Of a stretch of 64,000 nt of DNA, positions 50,722 through 59,561 are shown in pieces. The DNA comes from Halioglobus sp. (GTDB lineage: Bacteria > Pseudomonadota > Gammaproteobacteria > Pseudomonadales > Halieaceae). The stretch covers positions 186,001-250,000 of the forward strand of contig PABK01000060.1 of the NCBI GenBank assembly GCA_002699145.1. Direction: 5' to 3'. Position 1 is the first letter of the stretch, and the number at the start of each line of letters is the position of its first letter. The position numbers were made by a program, and so were the translations under genes. The notes below the pieces were generated by a model. It was not told the DNA's origin. It saw nothing but the letters and a program-made list of their open reading frames with translations, and did not search any database.

Positions 50722-51405
50722 CTAGCCGAAAAACGTGGGGTTGAAGTAGTGGCGGCCGCTGCGGATATCCAGCATGTAGTCCACCAGGTGCCTGTAGTCC
50801 TCCACGCTGTTCGCCAGGTCGATTTCACTGGCGTTGACGATGAGCAGCGGCGCATCATCGTAATATAGAAAAAACTCACTGTACACTTCGTTCAGGCGTT
50901 CCAGGTAGGCGTGATCTATGCCCTGCTCGAAGGCCAGCCCGCGATTCTCGATGCGCGCCAGCAGCACATCGGTGGACGCCTGCAGGTAGATCACCAGGTC
51001 GGGCCGCGGGGCGTCGATGGTCAGTTGCTGGTAGACCTTCTCGTACAGCGCGTACTCGTCGGCGTCGAGATTGATGCGCGCGAACAACGGGTCTTTCTCG
51101 ATGAGGAAATCGGCGACGCGCACCGGCGTGAAGATGTCCGCCTGGCGCACGTCCTGGATTTTTTGCGCACGCTGGAAGAGGAAAAACAGCTGCGCCGCCA
51201 GTGCCGCCTGCTCGGGGTTGCGATAGAACTTGTCCAGGAACGGGTTCTGCTCTGCATCCTCCAGCAGGGTCGTGTAGTTGAAACTCGCGGCGAGCCTTTT
51301 TGCCAGGGTGGTTTTACCCACGCCGATGGGGCCTTCCACGGCGATGTACTGGGGCGGCCTGCGACCCTTCAGGTCGATACCCACGGGCTCGGTGGCCGGC
51401 ATCAT
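50722..51405 (-). CDS. Deoxynucleoside kinase family protein
   Basis: 227 residues. P-loop EGPIGVGKTTLAKRLA near residues 24-38, an Arg-rich lid-like region and the DR-type segment replaced by VADFLIEKDPLFA; YLQASTDVLLARIENRG and FLYYDDAPLLIVNASEIDL follow. The dNK/thymidine-kinase-like family phosphorylates deoxyadenosine, deoxyguanosine or others. A kinase at this position, between folK and panB, is known in many gammaproteobacteria. Substrate cannot be set from sequence. The start could be ATG 51405 or the adjacent in-frame ATG 51402. Confidence 0.85.
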   Translation of the reverse strand: MMPATEPVGIDLKGRRPPQYIAVEGPIGVGKTTLAKRLAASFNYTTLLEDAEQNPFLDKFYRNPEQAALAAQLFFLFQRAQKIQDVRQADIFTPVRVADFLIEKDPLFARINLDADEYALYEKVYQQLTIDAPRPDLVIYLQASTDVLLARIENRGLAFEQGIDHAYLERLNEVYSEFFLYYDDAPLLIVNASEIDLANSVEDYRHLVDYMLDIRSGRHYFNPTFFG

Positions 51406-51442
51406 GTCGCCGTCCCGTGCCCGCGCGCGGCCACTGCTGCTG

Positions 51443-51943
51443 TCAATCGGTATTCAACCGGCATCCGGTGTTGACCAGGCTGTTGCCAGGGCAGGCCCTG
51501 GCCAGTGATTCGATATCCCTCCCGTCCGGGAGCACCAGGTTAGTGTCGCTGATTTCGCGCAGCGGATACAGTACGAAATCCCTTTCGGCCAGGCGCGGGT
51601 GTGGCAGGCTCAGTCGCTCGTCCTGTAGTACCTGCTCCGCGTACAGCAGCAGGTCCAGGTCCAGCGTGCGCGGTCCCCAGCGCTCGCCGCGCTCGCGTCC
51701 CTGGCGGCGCTCGATGGCCTGCAATGCGTCGAGCAGTTGGTGCGGGGGCAGTGCGGTGTGCAGCAGTGCCACCGCGTTCAGGTAGTCCGGTTGTCCCGGT
51801 GGACCCACGGCGGTGCTGCGGTAGATGCTGGAGGCGCGCTCCAGGCGCGTCTGTGGCAGGTCGCGCAGGGCCCGGATGGCGCGGCGCAGCTGCGCGGCGG
51901 GATCGTCCAGGTTGCTGCCCAGCGCGACGTAGGCCGGGTTCAC
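51443..51943 (-). CDS. folK: 2-amino-4-hydroxy-6-hydroxymethyldihydropteridine diphosphokinase
   Basis: 166 residues. Transfers pyrophosphate from ATP to the pterin before folP acts. AYVALGSNLDDPAAQLRRAI, YLNAVALLHTALPPHQLL, GERWGPRTLDLDLLLY and LPHPRLAERDFVLYPL are the standard signatures. The ATG overlaps the pcnB stop by four bases. Confidence 0.96.
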   Translation of the reverse strand: MNPAYVALGSNLDDPAAQLRRAIRALRDLPQTRLERASSIYRSTAVGPPGQPDYLNAVALLHTALPPHQLLDALQAIERRQGRERGERWGPRTLDLDLLLYAEQVLQDERLSLPHPRLAERDFVLYPLREISDTNLVLPDGRDIESLARACPGNSLVNTGCRLNTD

Positions 51944-53274
51944 CGCTCCGGACCGGCGCGCCGCCGGCGCGGCCGTTTGCGCTGGCGGCCGCCGCCCCCG
52001 GAGCCGGCCTGCTGCAGCCGCTCCTCCAGCGACAACGCCTGGAACCCGGTCCAGAACGCGCCCAGGTCACCGGTGTCCTCGCCGGCCTGCTCGCGCAGCA
52101 GCAGGAAGTCGTAGGCCGCGCGGAAGCGCCGGTGATCGACCAGTTCCGCGGCGCGGCGGCCACGGCGGTTTTGCAGGCGCAACTGGAACTCCCAGATCTC
52201 ACGCATGGGTTGGCTGAAGCGCCGCGGAATGGCGATATGCTGCACCACGTCGCCGATGGCGTCCTGTCCCGCCTCGTGCATCGCGACCATGGGTGGCTCG
52301 CCGTGCTCCTGCCGCTGCAGCGCATCCGCCTGCACCACCGGCCACAGCAGTGCAGCGAGGATGAACGCCGGTGTCACCGGCTTGTCCTGTGCGATGCGCT
52401 GGTCGGTATTGCGCATCGCGGCGCGCACCACGGCCAGGGCCACCTCCTCCTCTACCATGCGTTCGCCGGCCTCGGGGAACAGGTAGCGCAGCAGGTCGTA
52501 GGCCAGCAGTTTCTCCAGGGTCGCCTCGGCGTAGCCGGACATGAACAGCTTGAGGAACTCGTCGAACAGTCGCGCGCCGGGAATTTCTCGCAGCAGCCCG
52601 GCGCAGCCGGCGATGGCGCGTTCGGTCTCGCGTTCGACCTGGAAGTCGAGCCTGGCGGCGAAACGTATCACGCGCAGCATGCGCACCGGGTCCTCGGTGT
52701 AGCGCTGCGTCGGGTCGCCGATCACGCGAATTTTTTTCGCCTGAAGGTCTTCCAGCCCGCCCACGTGGTCGAACACCTCGAAGTTGCCGGCGTCGTAGTA
52801 CAGGGCATTGACGGTGAGGTCGCGGCGCACCGCGTCCTCCTCCAGGGTGCCGAACACGTTGTCCCGCAACAGCAGGCCGCTGGCGGACTGCCGCGAGTGT
52901 CCCGCGCCCTGTGCGGCCTCGTCGCTGTCATGATGACCGCGGAAGGTGGTGACCTCGATGATTTCGCGGCCGAAACGCACGTGTACGATGCGGAAACGGC
53001 GGCCGATGATGCGCGAGTTGCGAAACAGCTCGCGCACCGCGTCCGGCGTGGCGTCCGTGGCGACGTCGAAATCCTTCGGGTGTCCGCCCAGCAGCAGGTC
53101 GCGCACGGCGCCGCCGACCAGGTAGGCCTGAAATCCCTTGGCGCGCAGGCGCGACATGACCTTGAGTGCGCTGTCACTGATGTTTTTGCGGGAGATGCAG
53201 TGCTGGTCCCTGGGGATGACGTTCAAGCGGTTACGGCCCTGTGGCGGTGTTTCGACAGGCGCGCAGTCTAGCAT
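51940..53274 (-). CDS. pcnB: Poly(A) polymerase I
   Basis: 444 residues. Adds poly(A) tails to RNA 3' ends, promoting decay. Class II NTase signature YLVGGAVRDLLLGGHPKDFD with metal-binding DFDVATDATP, then RNA-binding RFRIVHVRFGREIIEVTTFR and RRDLTVNALYYD. The C-terminus is Gln/Arg-rich and basic (GGGGRQRKRPRRRRAG), as usual for PcnB. First protein gene after the putative CrcZ-like RNA; the cbrB-crcZ-pcnB order is as in Pseudomonas. Confidence 0.96.
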   Translation of the reverse strand: MLDCAPVETPPQGRNRLNVIPRDQHCISRKNISDSALKVMSRLRAKGFQAYLVGGAVRDLLLGGHPKDFDVATDATPDAVRELFRNSRIIGRRFRIVHVRFGREIIEVTTFRGHHDSDEAAQGAGHSRQSASGLLLRDNVFGTLEEDAVRRDLTVNALYYDAGNFEVFDHVGGLEDLQAKKIRVIGDPTQRYTEDPVRMLRVIRFAARLDFQVERETERAIAGCAGLLREIPGARLFDEFLKLFMSGYAEATLEKLLAYDLLRYLFPEAGERMVEEEVALAVVRAAMRNTDQRIAQDKPVTPAFILAALLWPVVQADALQRQEHGEPPMVAMHEAGQDAIGDVVQHIAIPRRFSQPMREIWEFQLRLQNRRGRRAAELVDHRRFRAAYDFLLLREQAGEDTGDLGAFWTGFQALSLEERLQQAGSGGGGRQRKRPRRRRAGPER

Positions 53275-53349
53275 AAGTCGGGCCGCCGCCGTGTCTGCGG
53301 CAGGGTGATGGCCCCGCTGGCTGGCCGGCCGTGGCGATTCGGGTGAGGT

Positions 53350-53636
53350 GAAAGATGGGGGAAAACAGTGTTTTCCCCATCCAGGTCTCTCATCGGGAGT
53401 TATTCTTATTTCTGGGCGTTGTTATCGTTATAACAACTATGCAGCCATAGTTATCGCAAGCTGCCCCTGGTACTCAGGACGTAAACAAGTACGTTCCGGG
53501 GCATCGCTAGGTTTCCGGGGGTCCACGCCAGGCGCAAACGACCGCGGAAATTGAGGGGAAGTAAACTTCCCCATCCAGGTCCATAGCAAGCGTGTTATTT
53601 TTATTACGGTAGGATGTTATTTTTATTCTTGCACCG
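53350..53636 (-). ncRNA. crcZ: Candidate CrcZ-type sRNA (Hfq/Crc-sequestering)
   Basis: The 513 bases between cbrB and pcnB hold no protein gene. On the minus strand, a sigma54 promoter (see next entry) predicts a start near 53636. The RNA would contain A-rich CA motifs of the AANAANAA type: AAGAATAAAAATAAC and AATAAAAATAAC near 53593-53627, and AAATAAGAATAAC near 53401-53413. Two hairpins share GACCTGGATGGGGAA (plus-strand copies of TTCCCCATCCAGGTC at 53373-53387 and 53567-53581); the distal one (GGGGAAAAC/GTTTTCCCC, 53358-53378) may end the RNA, giving about 290 nt. Position cbrB-RNA-pcnB equals crcZ of Pseudomonas, which titrates Hfq/Crc to relieve catabolite repression. The role is inferred. 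Confidence 0.62.
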
Positions 53637-53646
53637 CCCCATACAT

Positions 53647-53662
53647 AGCAGGTCCCGTGCCA
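53647..53662 (-). promoter_or_regulatory. Sigma54 promoter of the CrcZ-like RNA
   Basis: On the minus strand TGGCACGGGACCTGCT: GG and GC dinucleotides with correct 10-base spacing and near-consensus -24 (TGGCACG) and -12 (TGCT) boxes. It should need an activator such as CbrB. Confidence 0.75.
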
Positions 53663-53738
53663 GAAGAAAAATAATCTAACAAAAACAGTAAGATAGAAAT
53701 ATTCGGCTTTGTTGCGTGGCACCTACAGGACGAGGTTT

Positions 53739-53785
53739 GTTACCAAACTACTCCCTAATCGGGAATAGTTACTAGCTTTGGTAAC
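53739..53785 (-). promoter_or_regulatory. GTTAC/GTAAC elements and hairpin behind cbrB, possible CbrB sites
   Basis: GTTAC at 53739-53743 and 53768-53772 and GTAAC at 53781-53785 lie about 77-125 bases upstream of the sigma54 promoter, a usual distance for activator sites. GTTACCAAA (53739-53747) and TTTGGTAAC (53777-53785) are perfect complements with an inner TCCC/GGGA stem, so the same DNA could also end cbrB transcription. Assignment to CbrB is inference. Confidence 0.5.
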
Positions 53786-53787
53786 GC

Positions 53788-55224
53788 TTATTTTGACTGC
53801 GCGGCGCCGCTTTTGCGCCGGCTGCCGCCGCTCTTGTTGCGCGGAATACCGAAGCGCTGACGCCGCTCCCACAGGCATTTGCGGCTGACGCCGAGCTTCT
53901 GCGCCAGCTCGGTTTCGCTCATCGAGTCCTGGTGCTCCAGCACGAACCGCTGGAAATAGTCCTCCAGGGAGAGATCCTCCTGGGGCTCGGGGCCGATGCC
54001 GCTGGTGGCGGGCTTGTCCTGGGCGCTCATGCCCTGCTGTCCGCGCAGGCGGTTGATATTGACCAACTCGAGGTCTATGCCCAGCGCCTCGTTGTCGATC
54101 TCCTCGCCGGGCGAGAGGATCACCGCGCGCTCGATGGCGTGCTCCAGTTCGCGCACGTTGCCCGGCCACTGGTAGGTGGTGATGGCCTGGATGGCTCGCG
54201 GCGACAGGCGCATGGGGCCCTTGCCCAGGCGCTCGATCTGGTGCTCCAGCAACTGTTCCGCCAGGTGCAGGATATCCTTGCCGCGCGCGCGCAGGGGCGG
54301 TAGCGACAGGCGCAGCACGTTGATGCGGTAGTACAGGTCCTGGCGAAACTGGCCCTCGGCGGCGAGGCTCTGCAGGTTGCGGTGGGTGGCGCAGATCAGG
54401 CGCACATTGACCTTGCGCGAATGCACCGAGCCGATGCGGCGAATCTCGCCCTCCTGGATGAAACGCAGCAGGCGCGCCTGCGCCTCCATCGGTAATTCGC
54501 CGATCTCGTCCAGGAACAGGGTGCCGCCGTCCGCCGCCTCGATCAGGCCCATGCGGCTGGCGTTGGCGCCGGTGAAGGCGCCTTTCTCGTAGCCGAACAG
54601 TTCGGATTCGATCAGCGTGTCGGGAATCGCCGCGCAGTTCACCGACACCAGCGTCTTGTCCGCGCGCTGGCTGCGCTGGTGCACGCTGCGCGCCACCAGT
54701 TCCTTGCCGGTGCCGGTCTCGCCCAGCACCAGCACGGTAGAATCTGTCGGGGCGACTTTCTCGATGTGCTCGAACAGGACCGACATGGCCTGGCAGTTAC
54801 CGATGATGCCGGGCATGCCCTGGCCCGCGGCCGCGCGGCTGCCTTCCTCGCGGGCCTCCACGGCGCGGGCGGTGGGGTGGTCCGCGATGATGCGTTCCAC
54901 CGCGCTGATCATGTCCGCGTGGTCGAAAGGCTTGGCGATGTAGTCGACCGCGCCCATGCGCATGGAATCCACCGCCGAGCGCAGGCTGGCGTAACTGGTC
55001 ATGATCAGCACCGGCACGTCACCGGCTTTCTTGATCAGGTCCGTGCCGGGAGCGCCGGGCAATCGCAGGTCGCTGATGACCAGGTCAAAAGTGGTCAGGT
55101 CGTGGTCCTTTTCGGCGTCCTGCACGGAGCCTGCCTCGCTGACCGCGTAGCCGTTGCGTTCAAGCAGGCGGCGCAGGGCGACGCGAATGACCGATTCGTC
55201 CTCGACGACAAGAATTTGGTGCAT
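53788..55224 (-). CDS. cbrB: CbrB, sigma54-dependent response regulator
   Basis: 478 residues. NtrC-type: receiver domain (1-120, phospho-acceptor in LVISDLRLPG, Lys in AKPFDH), AAA+ domain (about 140-380; GETGTGKE, GYEKGAFTGA loop that contacts sigma54, GGTLFLDEIGELP, RQDLYYRINVLRLSLPPLR in part) and C-terminal Fis-type HTH (MSETELAQKLGVSRKCLWER). With CbrA it forms the carbon/nitrogen balance two-component system. It lies 80 bases after cbrA. Its likely target is the RNA promoter just downstream. Confidence 0.92.
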   Translation of the reverse strand: MHQILVVEDESVIRVALRRLLERNGYAVSEAGSVQDAEKDHDLTTFDLVISDLRLPGAPGTDLIKKAGDVPVLIMTSYASLRSAVDSMRMGAVDYIAKPFDHADMISAVERIIADHPTARAVEAREEGSRAAAGQGMPGIIGNCQAMSVLFEHIEKVAPTDSTVLVLGETGTGKELVARSVHQRSQRADKTLVSVNCAAIPDTLIESELFGYEKGAFTGANASRMGLIEAADGGTLFLDEIGELPMEAQARLLRFIQEGEIRRIGSVHSRKVNVRLICATHRNLQSLAAEGQFRQDLYYRINVLRLSLPPLRARGKDILHLAEQLLEHQIERLGKGPMRLSPRAIQAITTYQWPGNVRELEHAIERAVILSPGEEIDNEALGIDLELVNINRLRGQQGMSAQDKPATSGIGPEPQEDLSLEDYFQRFVLEHQDSMSETELAQKLGVSRKCLWERRQRFGIPRNKSGGSRRKSGAAQSK

Positions 55225-55304
55225 GCGGTGTTACCACTGGGTACTTATTACACAAAATACACCCCGGCCGGCGATTATGCCAGCCTCGGGGATGTGGCGA
55301 TGGG

Positions 55305-58280
55305 TTACACCTGGAACGCCGGGCCGTAACTGGTGCGCGGCAGGTGCAGGCTGACGCGGGTGCCGGGATGTGGCCCGTCGGACACCGGGCTGGTCAGCTG
55401 CACCTTGCCCTGCATGTCCTCCATGATGCTGTAGACCAGGGCCAGCCCGAGGCCGGTGCCGGCCCCCGGGTCCTTGGTCGTGAAAAACGGCTCGAACACC
55501 TGGCTTTGCAGTTCGGGCGGGATGCCACAGCCCGTGTCCTCCACGTCGATCTGAACCTCCTGGTCCCAGGCGCGGGCGTTGATCCTGACCTCGCCGTCTT
55601 CCGCGCAGGCGTCGCGCGCGTTGCCCAGCAGGTTGATGAATACCTGCAGCAGCCGCTGGGTATCCGCCAGCACCAGCAACTCGCGGTCGCACTGGTTGCT
55701 GAAGCGCACCGGCTTGGCCTCGCGGTCCAGGGTGAGCAGGTGAACGGCCTCGTCGACACAGTCCGCCACGTTCGCCGGCGCCAGTTCGACTTCCCCGGCA
55801 CCGGCCCCGGTGTGGGAGAAGTTCATCAGCGATTCCACGATGCGCGTGACGCGGGAGGTCTGGTTGAGGATGTCCTGCGCCATGTGGCGGATTTCATCCG
55901 GGTCGGTCTCGTACTCGAGGTTTTGCGCCAGGCAGGCGATGCCGGTAACGGGATTGCCGATCTCGTGGGCGACGCCCGCGGCGAGGCGGCCGATGGAGGC
56001 GAGGCGCTCGTTGTGCAGCAGCTCGGCTTCCAGCAGTTCGTAGTCCGTGGTGTCCTCGACCAGGATGATGGTGTCGCCGCCGTCGCCCTCGCCGGTCACG
56101 GTCTTGTGCAGGCTGATCCAGCGCGAGGGCCCGTTTTCCACCACCACCTCGGTTTTCAGCACGGTGTTGGCCGAGCCCTCGCCGAAGGTGTGCAGGATGT
56201 CGCCCCAGGGCATGGGGGTGGAGCTGAGCAGGGAGCCCAGTACCTGGTCCGGCGGGATGCCCGTGATGTCCTGCATGGCGCGATTCCACATCAGCAGCTC
56301 ACCGTCGGCGCCCACCGAACACACGCCGATGGGCAGGTTGTCCAGGGTCTTGCGGTGGTGGCGGCGCAGGTTGTCCAGGTCCGCGGCCAGCCCGGTAAAG
56401 CGGCGCTGCGCGCGGTCCAGGTTGCGCTCGATCAGGTGGATGTCGTCGGTCTCGCCGTGCAGGCCCTGCTGGTAGGGCAGGCAGCGCTCGATGATGCGGT
56501 AGGCGACCGCGGGGCCGAGCAGGCCGGCGAGGTTGGCCTCGATGCGCGCGCGCAGCCGGCGCAGGGCGTAGGGCCGAGCCTCGTCCGGGGAAAACTGCAG
56601 TTCCTGCAGCGCGAGGTTCACCTCGGACGTCGCGGTGCTCGCGCCCAGCGCCGGTGCCAGCCGTTCGCTGAAATGTGAGGCGCGCGGCACCGGCAGCGTC
56701 TGCCGCGTGGGGCGGGTGCGCGCGTCCATGGAGCAGATTTCCGCCGCCACCTGTTCCGCCTTGCTCACCGGGCTGAGCAGCGATCCCAGTACGAACAGCG
56801 CGACGTTGACGAAAAACGACACGGAGGTGGCCGCCGCCCAGGGGCTGTCGTGGATGCCGCTCAGGTTGGCGCACAGCGCATTGAGCTGCAGGGGGTCGTA
56901 TTCGCCGGTGAGGGGCAGCAGCAGCGTGAGCACCCAGACCAGCAGGCCGCCACCCAGGCCCGCCAGCAGCCCCGCACGATTCGCGCCGCGCCAGTAGGTG
57001 GTGGCGATGACGCCCGGCAGGAACTGCAGTGTACCGCTGAAGGCGACCAGGGCGAGCTGGGTGAGGGAATGGCCGCCGCTGAGCGAGGTGTAGAATCCGT
57101 AACCGGCCAGGATCAGTACGCCGATCAGGGTGCGCCGTCCCCACTTCAGCTGCGAGTAGAGGCTTTGTTCGGGGTCGGCCTGGGGCAGGCGAAAGGGCAG
57201 CACCAGGTGGTTCAGGCACATGTTTGCCAGCGCCAGGGTGGTCACGATGATGGTGGCGCTGGCCGCCGAGAGCCCGGCGATAAACGCGGCTGCACTGATG
57301 GTGGTCGAATGCAGCGCCATGCCGACGGCCAGGCCGCTGAACTCCATGGAGCCGCCGTGGCCCAGGCTCAGCGCGGCCCAGGTGACTGGCATAACGGGCA
57401 GGCTGATCAGCAACAGGTACAGGGGCAGGCCCCAGGTGGCCGTGTGCAGATCGCGGCTCTCGGTGTTTTCCGCGAAGGCCATGTGAAAGAGATGCGGCAT
57501 GCACACGGCGCCGGCGAAGAATACCAGCAGCAGCACGCGGGCCTCGTTGCCGCTGGTCGGTGTCTGCAACTGCGCGCTGAACTCGGGGTTGGCCAGTAGC
57601 CACTGTTCCAGCCCCGCAGGGCCGCCGAACACCTGGAATATGGCGGCCAGCATGAGGGTGAGCAGCGCGACCAGCTTGACCAGCGACTCGAAAGCAATAG
57701 CGGTAACCAGGCCCGTGTTGCGCTGCTGAGTGGTGCGGTGGCGCGTGCCGAAGAGAATGGAGAACACGGTAATGATCAGGCAGAACAGTAGCGCCAGCTG
57801 ATTGTGCCGGTGCGGCCCGTGGTTCTCCACGCCGTGCGGCCCGCCGAGGATATGTATCGCCTCGGACACTGCCTGGATCTGCAGGCCGAGTAACGGCAGC
57901 AGGGTCAGGCACATGGCCACGGTGATGGCGCCGCCAACCCAGGGGCTGCGGAAGCGGAAGGCCAGCACGTCGGCCAGCGAGGCGAGCTGGTAGACGCGGC
58001 ACAGGCGCAGCAAGGGCAGCAACAGCAGCGGGGCGAGAATGAACAGCAGCACCGCGCCCAGGTAGTACAGCATGTAGCCGTAGCCGTTGCTAAAGGCCAG
58101 GCCCATGACGCCGTTGCTGGCCATGGCGCCGGCGTAGACCCCCAGGGACAGGACGTAGACCGCCGGGTGGGAGGTGATGCGCCGCGGCAGGATACCGCGG
58201 TCGGCCAGGTGCGCCACGGCGAACAGCGCGGTGAGATAGGCGACGATGAAGAACAGTATCTGGGTAAGGCTAAAGCTCAT
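55305..58280 (-). CDS. cbrA: CbrA, transporter-fused sensor histidine kinase
   Basis: 991 residues. N-terminal SLC5/sodium-solute-symporter-like domain with about 12-13 membrane helices (1-510), a linker, PAS domain (about 640-750; IGVCSVGADGELLMWNRAMQ), HisKA with phospho-His 772 in ASIGRLAAGVAHEIGNPVTG, and HATPase with N887 (INLLGNARDAC), DTGCGIPP and GTGLGLALVYSIMED. Length and layout match CbrA of Pseudomonas. The transporter part is thought to couple substrate transport (histidine in one species) to signalling. Its start overlaps the end of cbrX by 11 bases. Confidence 0.92.
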   Translation of the reverse strand: MSFSLTQILFFIVAYLTALFAVAHLADRGILPRRITSHPAVYVLSLGVYAGAMASNGVMGLAFSNGYGYMLYYLGAVLLFILAPLLLLPLLRLCRVYQLASLADVLAFRFRSPWVGGAITVAMCLTLLPLLGLQIQAVSEAIHILGGPHGVENHGPHRHNQLALLFCLIITVFSILFGTRHRTTQQRNTGLVTAIAFESLVKLVALLTLMLAAIFQVFGGPAGLEQWLLANPEFSAQLQTPTSGNEARVLLLVFFAGAVCMPHLFHMAFAENTESRDLHTATWGLPLYLLLISLPVMPVTWAALSLGHGGSMEFSGLAVGMALHSTTISAAAFIAGLSAASATIIVTTLALANMCLNHLVLPFRLPQADPEQSLYSQLKWGRRTLIGVLILAGYGFYTSLSGGHSLTQLALVAFSGTLQFLPGVIATTYWRGANRAGLLAGLGGGLLVWVLTLLLPLTGEYDPLQLNALCANLSGIHDSPWAAATSVSFFVNVALFVLGSLLSPVSKAEQVAAEICSMDARTRPTRQTLPVPRASHFSERLAPALGASTATSEVNLALQELQFSPDEARPYALRRLRARIEANLAGLLGPAVAYRIIERCLPYQQGLHGETDDIHLIERNLDRAQRRFTGLAADLDNLRRHHRKTLDNLPIGVCSVGADGELLMWNRAMQDITGIPPDQVLGSLLSSTPMPWGDILHTFGEGSANTVLKTEVVVENGPSRWISLHKTVTGEGDGGDTIILVEDTTDYELLEAELLHNERLASIGRLAAGVAHEIGNPVTGIACLAQNLEYETDPDEIRHMAQDILNQTSRVTRIVESLMNFSHTGAGAGEVELAPANVADCVDEAVHLLTLDREAKPVRFSNQCDRELLVLADTQRLLQVFINLLGNARDACAEDGEVRINARAWDQEVQIDVEDTGCGIPPELQSQVFEPFFTTKDPGAGTGLGLALVYSIMEDMQGKVQLTSPVSDGPHPGTRVSLHLPRTSYGPAFQV

Positions 58281-58446
58281 CCGGATACCTGGAGCGCTGG
58301 TTCCACCAGGCGGCGACGACGACGACCAGCCATGCCTGGTAGGGACGGTACCAGGCCGTGGGCGATCCCGTCAGCCAGTCCGCCAGGGCCGGCAGGAAAA
58401 TGACCAGGACGCCCAGGAGCAGCAGCAACGTGCGGTTGATGTACAT
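58270..58446 (-). CDS. cbrX: CbrX-like small membrane protein
   Basis: 58 residues, too short for routine calling: MYINRTLLLLLGVLVIFLPA, then LADWLTGSPTAWYRPYQAWL, then a second hydrophobic stretch VVVVAAWWNQ and RSRYPDEL. Two membrane segments around a WYRPY motif. ATG at 58446; the stop lies 11 bases inside cbrA, so the two are coupled. Small membrane proteins at this place upstream of cbrA are known in Pseudomonas (CbrX). It may tune CbrA stability or transport. Confidence 0.75.
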   Translation of the reverse strand: MYINRTLLLLLGVLVIFLPALADWLTGSPTAWYRPYQAWLVVVVAAWWNQRSRYPDEL

Positions 58447-58514
58447 CGAGTTGCCATTCCCTGTCGCCTGCCCTGAACCCGCGATACTACTGAAGCCCCC
58501 CGGGGGGGTAAAGC

Positions 58515-59417
58515 TCAGCCGTCCAGGCCCAGTGCGTGGGCCGGGATGGCGCGCACGGCGGCGATGCGCGCCAGGTCCCAGTGTTGCACCGCACTGGCCA
58601 GCAGCTGCGACGGCTGATCAAGCCCTGCCGCGGGCTCGGGCTGGCCGAGAAAACGCAGCGCCAGCCGCAGGTTGGCAACTGCCGCCGCGTCGTCCAGCGG
58701 CGGCGCCTGGTTCTGCTTGCTGAATTTCTGCCCGTGGCGATTGGTGATCACCGGCAGGTGGCAGTAGGCGGGGGTGGGGCAGTCCAGCAGGCCCTGCAGA
58801 AACACCTGCCGCGGGGTGGAGTCGAGCAGGTCGCTGCCGCGTACCACGTGGGTGATACCCTGGGCGCAGTCGTCCACGACCACTGCCAGTTGGTAGGCGT
58901 CCAGGCCGTCCTTGCGCCGCAGCACGAAGTCCGGGAATGCCGCGCCCAGGTGGCACTGTTGCGCGCCCTGCAGGGCGTCCTGGAACTGCACATGGCACTG
59001 TGCAGGAACCTGCACCCGCACCGAGGCGGGGGCGCCCAGGCTGTGCTGGCGTTCGCGGCAGCCGCCGCGGCAGGCCCCGTCCGGGCCCAGTGCGGCGCGG
59101 CTGCAGTCGCAGCGAAACAGGTGCCCGGCCGCCTCCAGCCTGCGCAGCGCCGCGGCATAGGCCGCTGCACGGCGGCCCTGGAACAGGGGCGGCTCGTCCG
59201 CGACCAGGCCGTGGGCCTGCAGGCTGTGCAGGATGGCGGCCGCGGCGCCCGGCTCCTCGCGCGGCGGGTCCAGGTCTTCCATGCGCACCAGCCAGGCGCC
59301 GCCGTGGTGGCGCGCGTCCAGATAGCTGGCCAGGGCGGCGATCAAAGAGCCCAGGTGTAGCGGGCCGGTGGGGGAGGGAGCGAAGCGCCCGCGGTAGGTC
59401 GGTGAATCAGTGTGCAA
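58515..59417 (-). CDS. gluQ: Glutamyl-Q tRNA(Asp) synthetase
   Basis: 300 residues. Truncated GluRS paralogue lacking the anticodon-binding domain; attaches Glu to queuosine in tRNA(Asp). FAPSPTGPLHLGSLIAAL (HIGH-like), cysteines of a zinc site (RCDCSRAAL; CRGGC) and GQKFSKQNQAPPLDD (KMSKS-like). The gluQ-cbrXAB and dksA-gluQ neighbourhoods are typical of the group. Confidence 0.95.
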   Translation of the reverse strand: MHTDSPTYRGRFAPSPTGPLHLGSLIAALASYLDARHHGGAWLVRMEDLDPPREEPGAAAAILHSLQAHGLVADEPPLFQGRRAAAYAAALRRLEAAGHLFRCDCSRAALGPDGACRGGCRERQHSLGAPASVRVQVPAQCHVQFQDALQGAQQCHLGAAFPDFVLRRKDGLDAYQLAVVVDDCAQGITHVVRGSDLLDSTPRQVFLQGLLDCPTPAYCHLPVITNRHGQKFSKQNQAPPLDDAAAVANLRLALRFLGQPEPAAGLDQPSQLLASAVQHWDLARIAAVRAIPAHALGLDG

Positions 59418-59561
59418 CGCGGTGCCCCGACGGCAGTTCAGGGTCCGCGCAGGCGTCGGGTGACGCCATGCGCTTGTGGGCGCGGCCTGCGCCCGGGCGA
59501 GATGGACGGGGTGGGCGGACCATCAAAGCCGCCGTGGCAACGCGCCCCGTCGCTTCCCGGC

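Noticed and set aside
58495-58508. C-run/G-run palindrome as a gluQ terminator
   Set aside because: No loop and no T-run; probably only a GC-rich tract.
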